Source: CAVYEM01 sp963767635
GTDB lineage: Bacteria > Vulcanimicrobiota > Vulcanimicrobiia > Vulcanimicrobiales > Vulcanimicrobiaceae
Length of the DNA: 64,000 nt
Assembly (NCBI GenBank): GCA_963767635.1
Contig: CAVYEM010000001.1
Span: 1,364,001 to 1,428,000 of the forward strand
Reading direction: 5' to 3'
Position 1 is the first letter of the stretch. The number at the start of each line of letters is the position of its first letter. The notes under the pieces were generated by a model that worked only from the letters and a program-made list of their open reading frames with translations, was not told the DNA's origin and searched no databases. Positions 7,877 through 17,269 of this stretch are shown here, in pieces. A program made the position numbers and the translations under genes.

Positions 7877-10800
7877 CGGTACTCTTGGAGCGTCCTGGGG
7901 GGGCCGGCCGTAACCGCGAGCGCTTCCGCCAGCGCGCCCGCGGTGTCCAGACTGGTCAAACACGCGATATTCGCTTCGACCGCGGCCCGCCGAATCTTGT
8001 AGTTGTCCGAGATCTCACGCGGTCCCCGCGCGTCGTTGACGACCAAATCCACGCCCCGCGCTTGAATCAGGTCCAGGACGTGCGGCGAACCGTCGGAAAT
8101 TTTGTTCACCTGCTCGCAGGCGATACCGGCCGACTCCAAATACTCGCGCGTGCCGGGCGTGGCGATCAGCCGGTGCCCGAGCTGCGCATAGCGTCGCAGA
8201 ATCGCGATCGAGGCGTGCTTTTCCTCGTCGGCGATCGACACGAGGATCTTGCCGCCCCCGGTGGGCAGACGCACGCCCGCTGCGACGAACCCTTTGCGCA
8301 ACGCTCCCGCGAACGTCTCATCGATGCCCAAGACTTCCCCGGTCGATTTCATCTCCGGTCCAAGGATTGTCTCGACGCCGCGCATTTTGGCGAACGAAAA
8401 TACCGGAATCTTCACGACCACGAACGGCGCTCGCGGCGCCAAGCCGGTTCCGTATTCCATGCGGGAAAGCCGCTGCCCGAGCGCGATCCGCGTGGCCGCA
8501 CCCACCAAATTGATCCCGGTCGCTTTCTGAATGATCGGCACCGTGCGGCTGGCGCGCGGATTGGCTTCGATGATGTACAATGCGTTGCGGTGAATGACGA
8601 ACTGAATGTTGATGAGGCCACGAATACTTCAGCTCCCTCGCGATCGCCGTCGTGACCTCAACGATTCGGCGTTCCATTTGTTCCGAAACGGTTTGCGTGG
8701 GATACACGCTGATGGAGTCGCCGGAATGAATGCCGGCGCGCTCGATGTGTTCGAAAATTCCTGGAATGAGGATGTCTTCTCCGTCGAACACGGCATCGAC
8801 TTCGACTTCCAAACCGCGCAGGTACTTGTCGACCAACAGCGGCGCGTGCGGCAAAATCGGCGGCGCGGACTCGGCATACGAGGCGAGTTGGCCTTCGTTG
8901 TAGACGACCTCCATGCCGCGACCGCCCAGCACGAACGAGGGACGCACCAGCACCGGAAACCCGAGCTCGCGCGCGATTGCGCGCGCCTGCCGAAACGAAC
9001 GCGCGGCTTTTCCTTCGGGCCTCGCAACGCCCAGACGGCGCAGCGCCGCGTCGAACTGTTCGCGATCTTCCGCCATGTCAAGGCTGCGCGAGTCGCTGCC
9101 GATGATGCGCACGCCGCGGCGCGTTAGTTCGTCCGCCAGATTGATGGCAGTCTGACCGCCGAACGCCAGCATCACGCCGCGAGCCTTGGTGGCCCGATAC
9201 GCGGCTTGTACTTCATCGGCTCCCGGTGGTTCGAAGATCAGTACGTCCGAAATGTCAAAATCGGTCGAGACGGTTTCCGGATTGTTGTTCACGACCACGG
9301 GCGCGCACCCGGCGGCGCGCAGCGCCCACGCCGCGTGCACGCACGAATAATCGAACTCGATGCCTTGCCCGATACGGATAGGACCGCTGCCCACGACGAC
9401 CACGGCTTCTTTGCCGGGCCGGCGCATCTCGTCCGTTTCGCCGCGTGAGATGTAGTAGTACGGCGATTGCGCGGGAAACTCCGCAGCGGCGGTGTCGACC
9501 ATGCGAAACGCCGTTCCATCGTGCCGTGCGCCGTTGTGCGCGGCCGCGCCCGCGGCAACGCTCCTCGAATATCCGTCGCGCAGCGCCAGGGCGGTGTCCG
9601 CGCTCGCGGGCGCGGTACGGAGACGCTGTTCCAGCTCGACGAGTTCGCGCAATTCGTACAGCCAAAATGGATCGATTGCGCTCAGCTCGGCGATCCGCCG
9701 CACTGCGCTGCCGTCGTCATCGGGCAGCCCGCGGCGCAGCACTTCCGCGACGGCGAAGAGCCGCTCGTGATTGGGCTTGACGATCGCGTTTTCTAACTCG
9801 GCATCGCTCCATTGCGACAGCGCGCTGCCCGTGAGCGTTTCACGGCGCAGATCCAGGCCGCGAACCGCCTTCATGAGCGCGGCTTGAAATGTCCGTCCGA
9901 TGCCCATCGCTTCGCCGGTGGACTTCATCTGCGTTCCTAGCGTCGTATCCGCCAGCGGAAATTTGTCGAAGGGCCAGCGCGGAATTTTCACGACCACGTA
10001 GTCCAACGTCGGTTCGTATGCCGCCTTAGTTATGCCCGTTACGGGGTTTGGAATCCGATCGAGCGTTTGCCCCAAAGCGATGCGCGTGCTGATTTTGGCA
10101 ATTGGATACCCGGTGGCTTTGCTCGCCAGCGCGGAACTGCGTGAGACGCGCGGGTTGACCTCGATGATCCGATACTCGCTGCGCTGCGGATGAAGCGCGA
10201 ACTGAATGTTGCATCCGCCTTGCACGTTCAGGGCGCGAATGACGTTCAGGCTCGACGTCCGCAGCATTTGATATTCGCGGTCCGAAAGCGTCTGCGAGGG
10301 CGCTACGACGATGGAGTCGCCGGTGTGCACGCCGACCGGATCGAAGTTTTCCATGTTGCACACGATGATGCAATTGTTCGCGCGGTCGCGCAGAACTTCG
10401 TATTCGAGCTCCTTCCATCCAAGCAAAGAGGTCTCGAGCAGCACTTGATGGATGAGGCTAGCCGCAAGTCCGCTCTCGAGCGTTTCGCGCAGCTGCCGTT
10501 CGCCGTACACGATCCCGCCGCCCGTTCCGCCCAGCGTGTACGCGGGGCGCACGACGAGCGGATAGCCGTGCTGCTGCACGAAGGCCAGCCCTTCGCCGAC
10601 GTTCGTCACGATCGCGCTTTCCGCCACCGGTTCGCCGATTTCGATCATCTTGGCTTTGAAGCGTTCGCGATCTTCGGCAAGTTGGATCGTTTCGACGGGT
10701 GTTCCGAGCAGCTCGACGCGGAATCGCTCCAGTACTCCCGCTTCGTGCAGCTCGACGGCTAGGTTCAAGCCCGTTTGGCCGCCCAGCGTCGGTAAAATCG

Positions 10801-11041
10801 CATCGGGCCGCTCCCGCTCGATGATGCGTTCGAGGGATGCAACCGTCAGCGGTTCCAGGTACACCGCGTCAGCGATCTCCGGATCGGTCATGATCGTGGC
10901 CGGGTTTGAATTGACGAGCACGATGCGGTGCGCTTCTTCGCGCAACGCCCGGCACGCTTGCACGCCGGCATAATCGAACTCGGCGGCTTGGCCGATCACG
11001 ATTGGCCCCGAGCCGATGACGAGTACGTTGCGCTGCGGCAT
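7855..11041 (-). CDS. carB: Carbamoyl-phosphate synthase large subunit CarB (one frame shift)
   Basis: Makes carbamoyl phosphate from bicarbonate, ATP and ammonia passed from CarA, for pyrimidines and arginine. The N-terminal half starts MPQRNVLVIGSGPIVIGQA, and the second ATP-grasp half repeats this pattern (VVVGSGPIRIGQGIEFDYS). The frame breaks at about 8622-8626: after AIARELK the reading becomes nonsense, and the true continuation (GLINIQFVIHRNALYIIEAN) is one base out of frame and runs to 7855. Removing one base gives 1061 aa, the normal length. An indel in the assembly is likelier than a dead gene. carA is separate, at 17251-18321. The last bases overlap the next gene. Confidence 0.93.
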
Positions 11042-11138
11042 GCTAAAGCGGATCGACGGTCCTTCCGGATGGTGTCATCATGTTGTCAGCGCCATGCCGA
11101 ATGCGGTGCGCGAGAGCGCGTTTCCTGGGTTTCCGCGG

Positions 11139-11275
11139 CCCTTCGACAAGCTCAGGGTGACAAGACTGGGGTTTCAGCGTGACAAGACTGGGGTTTCAGC
11201 GTGACAAGACTGGGCTCAGGGTGACAAGACTGGCGTTTCAGCGTGACAAGACTGGGGTCAGGGTGACAAAGACCC
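11139..11275. repeat. Tandem repeat cluster of the TTCGACARGCTCAGSGTGAC family
   Basis: It starts with the full motif CTTCGACAAGCTCAGGGTGA and continues as five or six tandem units of about 22 bases built on CAGCGTGACAAGACTGGGG, alternating CAGCGTGAC and CAGGGTGAC. It lies between carB (start 11041) and the epimerase (stop 11277). The same core occurs inside valS, upstream of valS and in the wbpE-like gene. The remainder of the 11042-11276 gap holds no recognisable gene. Confidence 0.85.
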
Positions 11276-11276
11276 T

Positions 11277-12248
11277 TCACACCCCTTGCAGCGTGCCGCG
11301 CGCGCGTTCCAGCTGCTCGCGATACCAATCGACGGTCAAGCGCAATCCTTCTCGGACCGATACGGTCGGATGATAGTCGAACGCCTGCGCGGCGGCGCTG
11401 ATGTCCGCGAGTGAATCACGCACGTCGCCGACGCGGTCCGGCTCGTAGACCGCCTCACCGCTGAATGCGGTGATGTCTTTGAGCATCGACACGACCTCAT
11501 TCAAGCTCAAGCGCACCCCGGTGGCAACGTTGAACGTGCGGCCCGCCACGTTGCGCGCCGGCGCCTGCGCAGCGAGCAGATTTGCTCGCACGACGTTCTC
11601 GACGTAGGTGAAGTCGCGGCCCTGCTCGCCGTCTCCGTAAATCGTCGGAGATTGCCCTTGCAGCATCGCCGTGATGAATTTGGAGAGCACACCCGAGTAT
11701 TGGCTCGCGGCGTCTTGGCGCGGCCCGAACACGTTGAAATACCGCAGCGCGACGGTTTCCATCCCGTACACACGATGGAAGGACGCCGCGTACAGTTCGC
11801 CGGCGAGCTTTTGCACGGCGTACGGCGAAATGGGATTGGCCTTCATGTCCTCGCGCTTGGGCAGCGTCGGCGTGTTGCCGTACGCGGACGAGGAAGCGGC
11901 ATACAGAAACCTGCCCACGCCCGCATCGCGCGCGGCCAGGAGCGCGTGAATGGTGCCGTCGATATTGGCGCGATGACTGGTAAGCGGATCGGCGACGGAC
12001 TTTGGAACCGATGGAATGGCCGCTTGATGCAGCACGACGTCGGCGCCCTTGCAGAGCGCCGTGAGACGGTCGAGATCGTTGACGTCGACTTCGTGGAATT
12101 CGATGTCGTCCCACGTGCCCGCGAGATTTTCCGCTTTGCCGGTCTTGAGATTGTCGAGCGCGCGAACGCGCGCGCCGCTTGCGAGCAACGCCCGAACGAT
12201 AGCCGAGCCGATGAAGCCTGCCGCGCCTGTGACGAGATATGTAGCCAT
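11277..12248 (-). CDS. NAD-dependent nucleotide-sugar epimerase/dehydratase
   Basis: Extended short-chain dehydrogenase of the GalE/UDP-glucose 4-epimerase-like group. The start chosen is ATG 12248, because MATYLVTGAAGFIGS places the Gly-rich NAD site right at the N-terminus; the frame extends further upstream without family resemblance. The catalytic Tyr143/Lys147 pair is in SPYAVQK. NVFGPRQD and the late GDVRDS region fit sugar-nucleotide epimerases. Length is 323 aa. The substrate cannot be read from sequence; with a capsule region downstream it may supply nucleotide sugars. The repeat cluster follows directly after its stop. Confidence 0.88.
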   Translation of the reverse strand: MATYLVTGAAGFIGSAIVRALLASGARVRALDNLKTGKAENLAGTWDDIEFHEVDVNDLDRLTALCKGADVVLHQAAIPSVPKSVADPLTSHRANIDGTIHALLAARDAGVGRFLYAASSSAYGNTPTLPKREDMKANPISPYAVQKLAGELYAASFHRVYGMETVALRYFNVFGPRQDAASQYSGVLSKFITAMLQGQSPTIYGDGEQGRDFTYVENVVRANLLAAQAPARNVAGRTFNVATGVRLSLNEVVSMLKDITAFSGEAVYEPDRVGDVRDSLADISAAAQAFDYHPTVSVREGLRLTVDWYREQLERARGTLQGV

Positions 12249-12324
12249 GCGTCTAGAAGGCATTGTATCGGCGCCCGTAGAGCCGGCCAAGGCCGAACGG
12301 ACCCGCAGGCGGGGCCCTCACGCC

Positions 12325-13221
12325 TCAGTCGGCCGTGACTTCGATCAAGCGGCGCAGTGCCGCAGGCGGTTCGATACCCACGCCCTGCGAGAGACGGCGA
12401 GCGTAAGCGTGGTACTCCAGCACGGCGGATGCGCGATCGCCAAGCGTCAGATGGGAACGCATGCGCAGTTCGCAGGCGGCTTCGTCCAGCGCGTCGATCG
12501 CGCAAAGCCTGCGCGATATCTCCAGTGCCAAAACCGCATCGCCGCCGCGCAGCGCCCGATCGCCGACATACAGTCCGATCTCCCGCGCGGCGCCGCGCAA
12601 CAGCTGTTCCGTCGGCGCAAACCATTCCCAGGTCGAGAACACCGGCGCCCTTTTGCGCGCAAGATCTTCGAAAATATCCGCCAGCCGCTGCTCGAGCGCT
12701 TTAGGAACGCTGCGCGAGCGGATCGCGCGCACGATCTGCGGTAAGAACCTGATGTCCACGATCACGTCCTGCGAGAGACAGTATCCCCGCGTCGTGGTTT
12801 CGATGAACTCTTGGCCCTGCAGTTGGTTGCGTGCGCGGTGGACTGCCATCTTCAGCGCGTTGTACGCCTGTTCGGACGGCGTGTTCGGGTAGAGTCTCGC
12901 GCAGAGCGTGTCGATCGAAACTTCATGCGGATCGATCGCAAGCGCAACCATCAGCGCCAGCGTCACGCCACGCGGACGAACGGGCTGCCCGCCCTGATAC
13001 ACCGTCCCGCTCACGACGTTGACTTGAATTGCGGAGATCGGCTGCGGGCGCGGTTCGGCCGGCGACTCAACGTCGAACTCGATCGTCCGCGCAATTGCGT
13101 CGCGCGCGGCCTGCAGCGCGCGTTCCTGCGTCTCCCCGAACGCGCGTAGCGATGGAAGGGCAGGCACGCGCACGTTGAAGGCGCCCGTTCCGTCTTGCTC
13201 GACGATCGCGCGATATTTCAC
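12325..13221 (-). CDS. HicB-like / winged-helix / BTAD-type transcriptional regulator
   Basis: 298 aa from the GTG at 13221, which overlaps the pdxH stop (GTGA). The first ~55 residues (KYRAIVEQDGTGAFNVRVPA, then GETQERALQAARDAI) match the HicB-like antitoxin fold. Residues ~75-160 look like an OmpR/SARP-type winged helix (TLCARLYPNTPSEQAYNALK, then ETTTRGYCLSQDV). The rest is helical and fits a bacterial transcriptional activator (BTAD) domain, ending GVGIEPPAALRRLIEV as SARP proteins often do. No HicA toxin is adjacent. Probably a DNA-binding regulator that borrowed a HicB-like sensory domain; targets are unknown. Confidence 0.75.
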   Translation of the reverse strand: MKYRAIVEQDGTGAFNVRVPALPSLRAFGETQERALQAARDAIARTIEFDVESPAEPRPQPISAIQVNVVSGTVYQGGQPVRPRGVTLALMVALAIDPHEVSIDTLCARLYPNTPSEQAYNALKMAVHRARNQLQGQEFIETTTRGYCLSQDVIVDIRFLPQIVRAIRSRSVPKALEQRLADIFEDLARKRAPVFSTWEWFAPTEQLLRGAAREIGLYVGDRALRGGDAVLALEISRRLCAIDALDEAACELRMRSHLTLGDRASAVLEYHAYARRLSQGVGIEPPAALRRLIEVTAD

Positions 13222-13859
13222 GGCTGCAAACGCTGCACGTTCCAGCTTGGGCCGTCGCGCACGAACGCGAGCCGATCGTGCAAGCGGTTCGGCCTGCCCT
13301 GCCAAAACTCGAATCTGTCGGGCCGTATCACGTATCCGCCCCACGAATGCGGTCGCGGTATTTGCTCGCCGGCGAACCGCTCGCCGTAATCGTGCACGCG
13401 GCGCTCCAGCAGTTCGCGGTCTTCGATGGGATCGCTCTGCTCGGACGCCCATGCGCCGATCTGATGCCCCGCCGGCCGCGTGGCGAAGTATGCGTCGGAT
13501 TCTTCCTCGGGCAGCTGCTCGGCGCAGCCTTCGACGCGAACCTGGCGCTCAGCGCGGCCCAATAAAACAGCGCCGCCGCGTATGCGTTGGATGCAAGCTC
13601 GCGGCCTTTGCGGCTGAAATAGCTCGGTGAAAAACACCAAGCCGCGCTCGTCCAATCCGCGCAGCAGGACCATGCGCGCACTCGGGCGCTTATCCGCAGC
13701 CGTGCACACGCACATCGCGTTGGCTTCCAGCGAGCAGGCATCGTGCGCGTCTTGAAGCCAGTGCTGCAGCTGCGCGAACGGATCGCGCGACACGGTATCT
13801 TCGCGCAACTCGTTTTTCTCGTAACTGCGCCGAATGCGCGCTAAATCGATCTCGTCCAT
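13218..13859 (-). CDS. pdxH: Pyridoxamine 5'-phosphate oxidase PdxH (two compensating frame shifts)
   Basis: FMN enzyme oxidising PNP/PMP to pyridoxal 5'-phosphate. Starts at ATG 13859 (MDEIDLARIRRSYEKNELRE). It ends with the conserved C-terminus: HSWGGYVIRPDRFEFWQG, then NRLHDR and WNVQRLQP. Between about 13616 and 13550 the annotated frame reads nonsense, while the neighbouring frame reads SRKGRELASNAYAAALFYWA, exactly the PdxH core; then ERQVRVEG resumes in the first frame. One extra base near 13617 and one missing G near 13549 explain this. Corrected, it is a normal 213-aa enzyme. The longer upstream frame (to 14930) is an artefact over the VWA gene. Confidence 0.88.
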   Translation of the reverse strand: MDEIDLARIRRSYEKNELREDTVSRDPFAQLQHWLQDAHDACSLEANAMCVCTAADKRPSARMVLLRGLDERGLVFFTELFQPQRPRACIQRIRGGAVLLGRAERQVRVEGCAEQLPEEESDAYFATRPAGHQIGAWASEQSDPIEDRELLERRVHDYGERFAGEQIPRPHSWGGYVIRPDRFEFWQGRPNRLHDRLAFVRDGPSWNVQRLQP

Positions 13860-14749
13860 AACAACGTCAGCACCATGAGCGCCGCCCCGGCTGCGGCGAC
13901 CGGCAAGGATACGTCCACCGCGGCGCGCCGGAAGGAGGTCGTTCGGCTCAGGCGCGCCAGCGCCTCGCGCAGTTGTGCCGCGTCGCCGGCGCGCGAGTAA
14001 GAGCCTCCTGCGATGCGCGCATAGCGGCGCAATGCGTCTTCGTCGATGCCGGCGGTCTGCAGCGTCCCCGGAATCAACGCGCCTGCGTTCGTCCCGATGC
14101 CCACGGTAAACAACGCGATGCGTGCCGTGCCCAGCGCCGTGGCCGCGTTCATCGGATCGCTGCCGCGGTTGTTTTCGCCGTCGGTGATCAGGACGACGGC
14201 GCGCTGTCCGGTGTTTGGAAGAATGCGCCGAGCCAGCGCAAGCGCATCCCCGATCGCCGTCGCGCCGTTTGGTGCGGGAATCTCCTCCAGCGCCGCGCGC
14301 AAGCGCTCCCGATCGCGCTGCGGCGGTGCAATCTCGACCGCCTCGCCGGCGAACGCCACGATGCCCACGGCCGTATCCGCCGGCGTACGGTCGATAAATG
14401 CGCGAAGCGCGGCGAGTGCCGCAGCCGCCCGCGTCGGCTGCACGTCCTGCGCCGCCATCGATCCCGACGTGTCGATGCACAGCACGACGGCGCCGCCGTG
14501 AACCGGGACGAGGGCACGAATGCGCGGCCCTGCAAAGGCCATCGCAACCAGCGCGACGGCGGCGATCCATGCCGCCGCCACGGCTGCGTGAGGCCAGGCA
14601 CGCGGGCGTGCCGCCTCGATCAGAAACGCAAGGTTGGAATATCGCAGCGCACCGTCCTTGCGACGGCGCTGCGTCCAAAAGTACGCTGCGGCGAAGATTG
14701 CGGTGACGACGATCGCGATCGCCAGCACCTGCGGCTTCGCAAAACTCAT
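13841..14749 (-). CDS. VWA-domain membrane protein (BatA-like)
   Basis: 302 aa from the ATG at 14749, overlapping the DUF58 stop (ATGA). Two N-terminal membrane helices (VLAIAIVVTAIFAAAYFW and a second near residues 50-70) precede a von Willebrand A domain with the MIDAS motif DTSGSMAAQ and a later TDGENNRGSDP. A final hydrophobic helix ends the protein. This is the BatA/YwmD-type layout, usually encoded with a MoxR AAA+ ATPase, a DUF58 protein and a BatD protein, as here. Such modules are linked to envelope stress or protein maturation; the specific role is unknown. The end overlaps the pdxH start by 19 bases. Confidence 0.85.
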   Translation of the reverse strand: MSFAKPQVLAIAIVVTAIFAAAYFWTQRRRKDGALRYSNLAFLIEAARPRAWPHAAVAAAWIAAVALVAMAFAGPRIRALVPVHGGAVVLCIDTSGSMAAQDVQPTRAAAALAALRAFIDRTPADTAVGIVAFAGEAVEIAPPQRDRERLRAALEEIPAPNGATAIGDALALARRILPNTGQRAVVLITDGENNRGSDPMNAATALGTARIALFTVGIGTNAGALIPGTLQTAGIDEDALRRYARIAGGSYSRAGDAAQLREALARLSRTTSFRRAAVDVSLPVAAAGAALMVLTLLWTRSI

Positions 14750-15522
14750 CGGAAACCAAATGCGCGCAAAAGCGCTGCAGTTCCGTCGCCTTCGGAAAAA
14801 AACTCGGTACGCCAGTTCGCTTGCGAAAAGCGTTCGGCGAGCCGATCTTCGCGACGGCGCACGGCCCGTGCATAGCGGATGCGTTCGGCGCGACCGATGA
14901 ACAGCGAGGACGCCCGTCCATCTTCGGCATCCTCGACGCGCACGAACCCGGACAGCGGCAAACCGTCCGCCCACGGATCGCGCGCGATTAGCGCCGTGCA
15001 GTCCAAGCGGCTTCCCAGCAAGCAGAGCAGCTCGTCGTCGTCCGGAAGATCGTAGCAGTCGCTGACTGCGAGCAGCGCGGTACCGCGGGGCAGCGCCGCC
15101 GCCGCTACCTCGAACGCGGCTCCGAGAGAAAAGGAGCCGGAGCTTCGCGGCGACCACGGCGCGACGACGTCGTCGCAGTCGACTCTTGCGCAGCGGTCGC
15201 CGCTCGCAGCCGCGCCGAACCATGCTTCCACAATCTCTGCTGCGCTTTGCGCGAGAGCGCGAGAGCGCCCGCTGCGCATGGACGCCGACGTATCGACGAT
15301 CGCGGCCAGCGTGAGCGAGGTCTCCTCGAGCATGACGCGAGTTTGCAGCGAGCGCGTGCGAGCAGTTGCGGCCCAGTCGATGCGGCGCACGTCGTCGCCG
15401 GCCACGTATTCGCGCAGCTCGACGAACTCATACCCGTCCCCACGGTAGAGCGTCGGAGAACCGGCACCTGCGCGGCGCGGACGGCGCTTGCCGCGCAAGA
15501 GCGCTTCGCGCAACGCATTCAC
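14746..15522 (-). CDS. DUF58-domain protein (MoxR-associated)
   Basis: 258 aa from the GTG at 15522, overlapping the moxR-like stop (GTGA). The conserved DUF58 block is visible near the N-terminus (YRGDGYEFVELREYVAGDD followed by RRIDW), and the C-terminal part resembles a VWA-like fold with VDTSASMRSG. This protein always accompanies MoxR ATPases and is thought to be a substrate or adaptor. The frame continues upstream to 15834 only over the moxR-like gene. No membrane segment is seen. Confidence 0.85.
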   Translation of the reverse strand: MNALREALLRGKRRPRRAGAGSPTLYRGDGYEFVELREYVAGDDVRRIDWAATARTRSLQTRVMLEETSLTLAAIVDTSASMRSGRSRALAQSAAEIVEAWFGAAASGDRCARVDCDDVVAPWSPRSSGSFSLGAAFEVAAAALPRGTALLAVSDCYDLPDDDELLCLLGSRLDCTALIARDPWADGLPLSGFVRVEDAEDGRASSLFIGRAERIRYARAVRRREDRLAERFSQANWRTEFFSEGDGTAALLRAFGFR

Positions 15523-16445
15523 GGTGCGTGTACGGCGCTCACGAGCGCGGAGATGACGTCGTCCGCGCTTGCGCGATCGATGTGCAAGTGGTGCGTGAAT
15601 GCGATGCGATGGCGCAGCACCATCGGCGCAATCGCGCGCACGTCGTCCGGTAAAACGAAATCGCGGTCTTCCAACAGCGCTCTTGCGCGCGAAACGAACG
15701 CCAGCGCAAGCGTGGCGCGGGGGCTGGCGCCAAGCTCGACGTACCGATGCGGCGCACGCGTTTGCGATACGATCTCGACGATGTATCGCTTGATTTTTTC
15801 GTCCAAGTGCACCGCTCGCGCCTGCGTTCGCCATGCCAGCACGTCGGAGAGCGTGGCCGCGCCGCGCACCATTTCCGTGCGGTCCACCGCGAACCGCTCG
15901 AGAATGGCGAACTCCTCCTGCGCCGACGGAAAGCCGAGCCGAACCTTGAGCAAAAAGCGATCCAGCTGAGCGAGCGGAAGCGCATACGTGCCGTCCGCGT
16001 CGAGCGGATTCATGGTGGCGAGCACGATGAAGGGATCGGGCAATGCATGCGTGTGCGGTCCGATCGTGACCTGACGTTCCTGCATGGCTTCAAGCAGCGC
16101 GGACTGCACTTTCGCCGGCGCGCGATTGATTTCGTCGGCCAGCACCACGTTGGCAAAAATCGGACCCAGCACGGTGGAAAAGGCCGTCTCCTGCAGATCG
16201 AAGACGCGCGTGCCGACGATGTCCGCAGGCAAAAGATCGGGCGTGAATTGGATGCGCTTGAACTCTCCGTCGAGCGCGGCCGCCAGCGAACGGCACGCGA
16301 GCGTTTTGGCTAGACCGGGCGGACCCTCCAGCAGCACGTGACCGCCGGCAACCAGCGCCAAGACGAGCGACTCGACGACGTGTCGCTGGCCGACGATCGT
16401 GTGCGCGAGCGCGCGCATCAGCGCCTGCGGCTGCGTGCCGATCAT
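15519..16445 (-). CDS. MoxR-family AAA+ ATPase
   Basis: 308-aa AAA+ ATPase of the MoxR family, chaperone-like ATPases that act on VWA-domain partners. Walker A GPPGLAKT is at about residues 41-48, Walker B VVLADEINRAPAKVQ at about 100-114, and the family segment EAMQERQVTIG follows. It begins at ATG 16445 and overlaps both neighbours by four bases. The order BatD-like, MoxR, DUF58, VWA is the classic module, here embedded between carA and pdxH. Confidence 0.93.
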   Translation of the reverse strand: MIGTQPQALMRALAHTIVGQRHVVESLVLALVAGGHVLLEGPPGLAKTLACRSLAAALDGEFKRIQFTPDLLPADIVGTRVFDLQETAFSTVLGPIFANVVLADEINRAPAKVQSALLEAMQERQVTIGPHTHALPDPFIVLATMNPLDADGTYALPLAQLDRFLLKVRLGFPSAQEEFAILERFAVDRTEMVRGAATLSDVLAWRTQARAVHLDEKIKRYIVEIVSQTRAPHRYVELGASPRATLALAFVSRARALLEDRDFVLPDDVRAIAPMVLRHRIAFTHHLHIDRASADDVISALVSAVHAP

Positions 16446-17269
16446 GCGGGACTGCCCTCGCGCTGCGCCAAGACCTCGTCCAGGGCGCGTTGCAGACCGC
16501 GTTCTTCGACGAACGCGGCGTACTCCACGCGCAGGAGCAGCCCGCGCACGCGCTCGTCGAAGCTATGCGGCTGCAACAGCACGTCGGAAAGCGTTTGCCC
16601 CCGCTGCGCTCCGGCCTGCCGCCAAAGAGCCGCGCGTACGCGCATGAGCGAGCTGCGGTCGCGCCGCGCGCGCAGTTCGCCGAGCGCGCGTTCCAGTTCG
16701 TCGTCCTTCAAAACCGGCGGAGGGGGGTGCGCGGGCTGCACTGGATCGCGCGGCGCCGCGTCGCGGCGCATCAGCAAAGCGGCAAGGGCGAGCGCGATCG
16801 CTGCTCCTGCAAGCGTCCACGCAATTGCGCGCACCGGCGTGCCCGCATCGAGCGCGGCACCGCCTTGCACCGCTAACGTCAGACCGTTCGAAATAAAGCG
16901 TTTGGGCTTGCCGTCGCGTGCATCGATCGCATCGAGGTACGCCGAGCCGATGCTGGTAAGCCCGCGCGCGTGCACGACGAGCCGCAGGGTTTCGCGATAC
17001 ACCGTGCCCGACCGCGTAACGATCGTTTGGCGCTCGTCGCCCAGTTCTTCGGCGCCGCCGAGCGTGGGCAGATAGACGTTTTCCAAAGCGGCAACGCGTT
17101 CTGAAACGCGGATCGTTACGGTCACTTCGAACGGCACCTCGAACTGCGGGCGCAAGGCGGAGCTTTGCAGCGTAAACGCCTGCACGTGCAGGCGCTGCAA
17201 TTGCTGCGCGCGCGCAACCGGTGACGCGAGCGCGAACACCGCCGCGAAAACTACAAGTCCGCGAGCCAT
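16442..17269 (-). CDS. BatD-like secreted/membrane protein of the MoxR module
   Basis: 275 aa with a signal peptide (MARGLVVFAAVFALASPVARA), a beta-rich extracytoplasmic domain with the BatD-style opening VPFEVTVTIRVSERV, one membrane helix at about 145-166 (TLAGAAIALALAALLM), and a cytoplasmic tail rich in charged helices. It overlaps the carA end by 19 bases and the moxR-like gene by four. Assignment as BatD-like comes mainly from architecture and position; sequence similarity alone is weak. Confidence 0.7.
   Translation of the reverse strand: MARGLVVFAAVFALASPVARAQQLQRLHVQAFTLQSSALRPQFEVPFEVTVTIRVSERVAALENVYLPTLGGAEELGDERQTIVTRSGTVYRETLRLVVHARGLTSIGSAYLDAIDARDGKPKRFISNGLTLAVQGGAALDAGTPVRAIAWTLAGAAIALALAALLMRRDAAPRDPVQPAHPPPPVLKDDELERALGELRARRDRSSLMRVRAALWRQAGAQRGQTLSDVLLQPHSFDERVRGLLLRVEYAAFVEERGLQRALDEVLAQREGSPA

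Noticed and set aside
13218..14930. A 570-aa protein joining PdxH to an N-terminal domain
   Set aside because: The upstream part overlaps the VWA gene in another frame and has no resemblance. PdxH starts at 13859.
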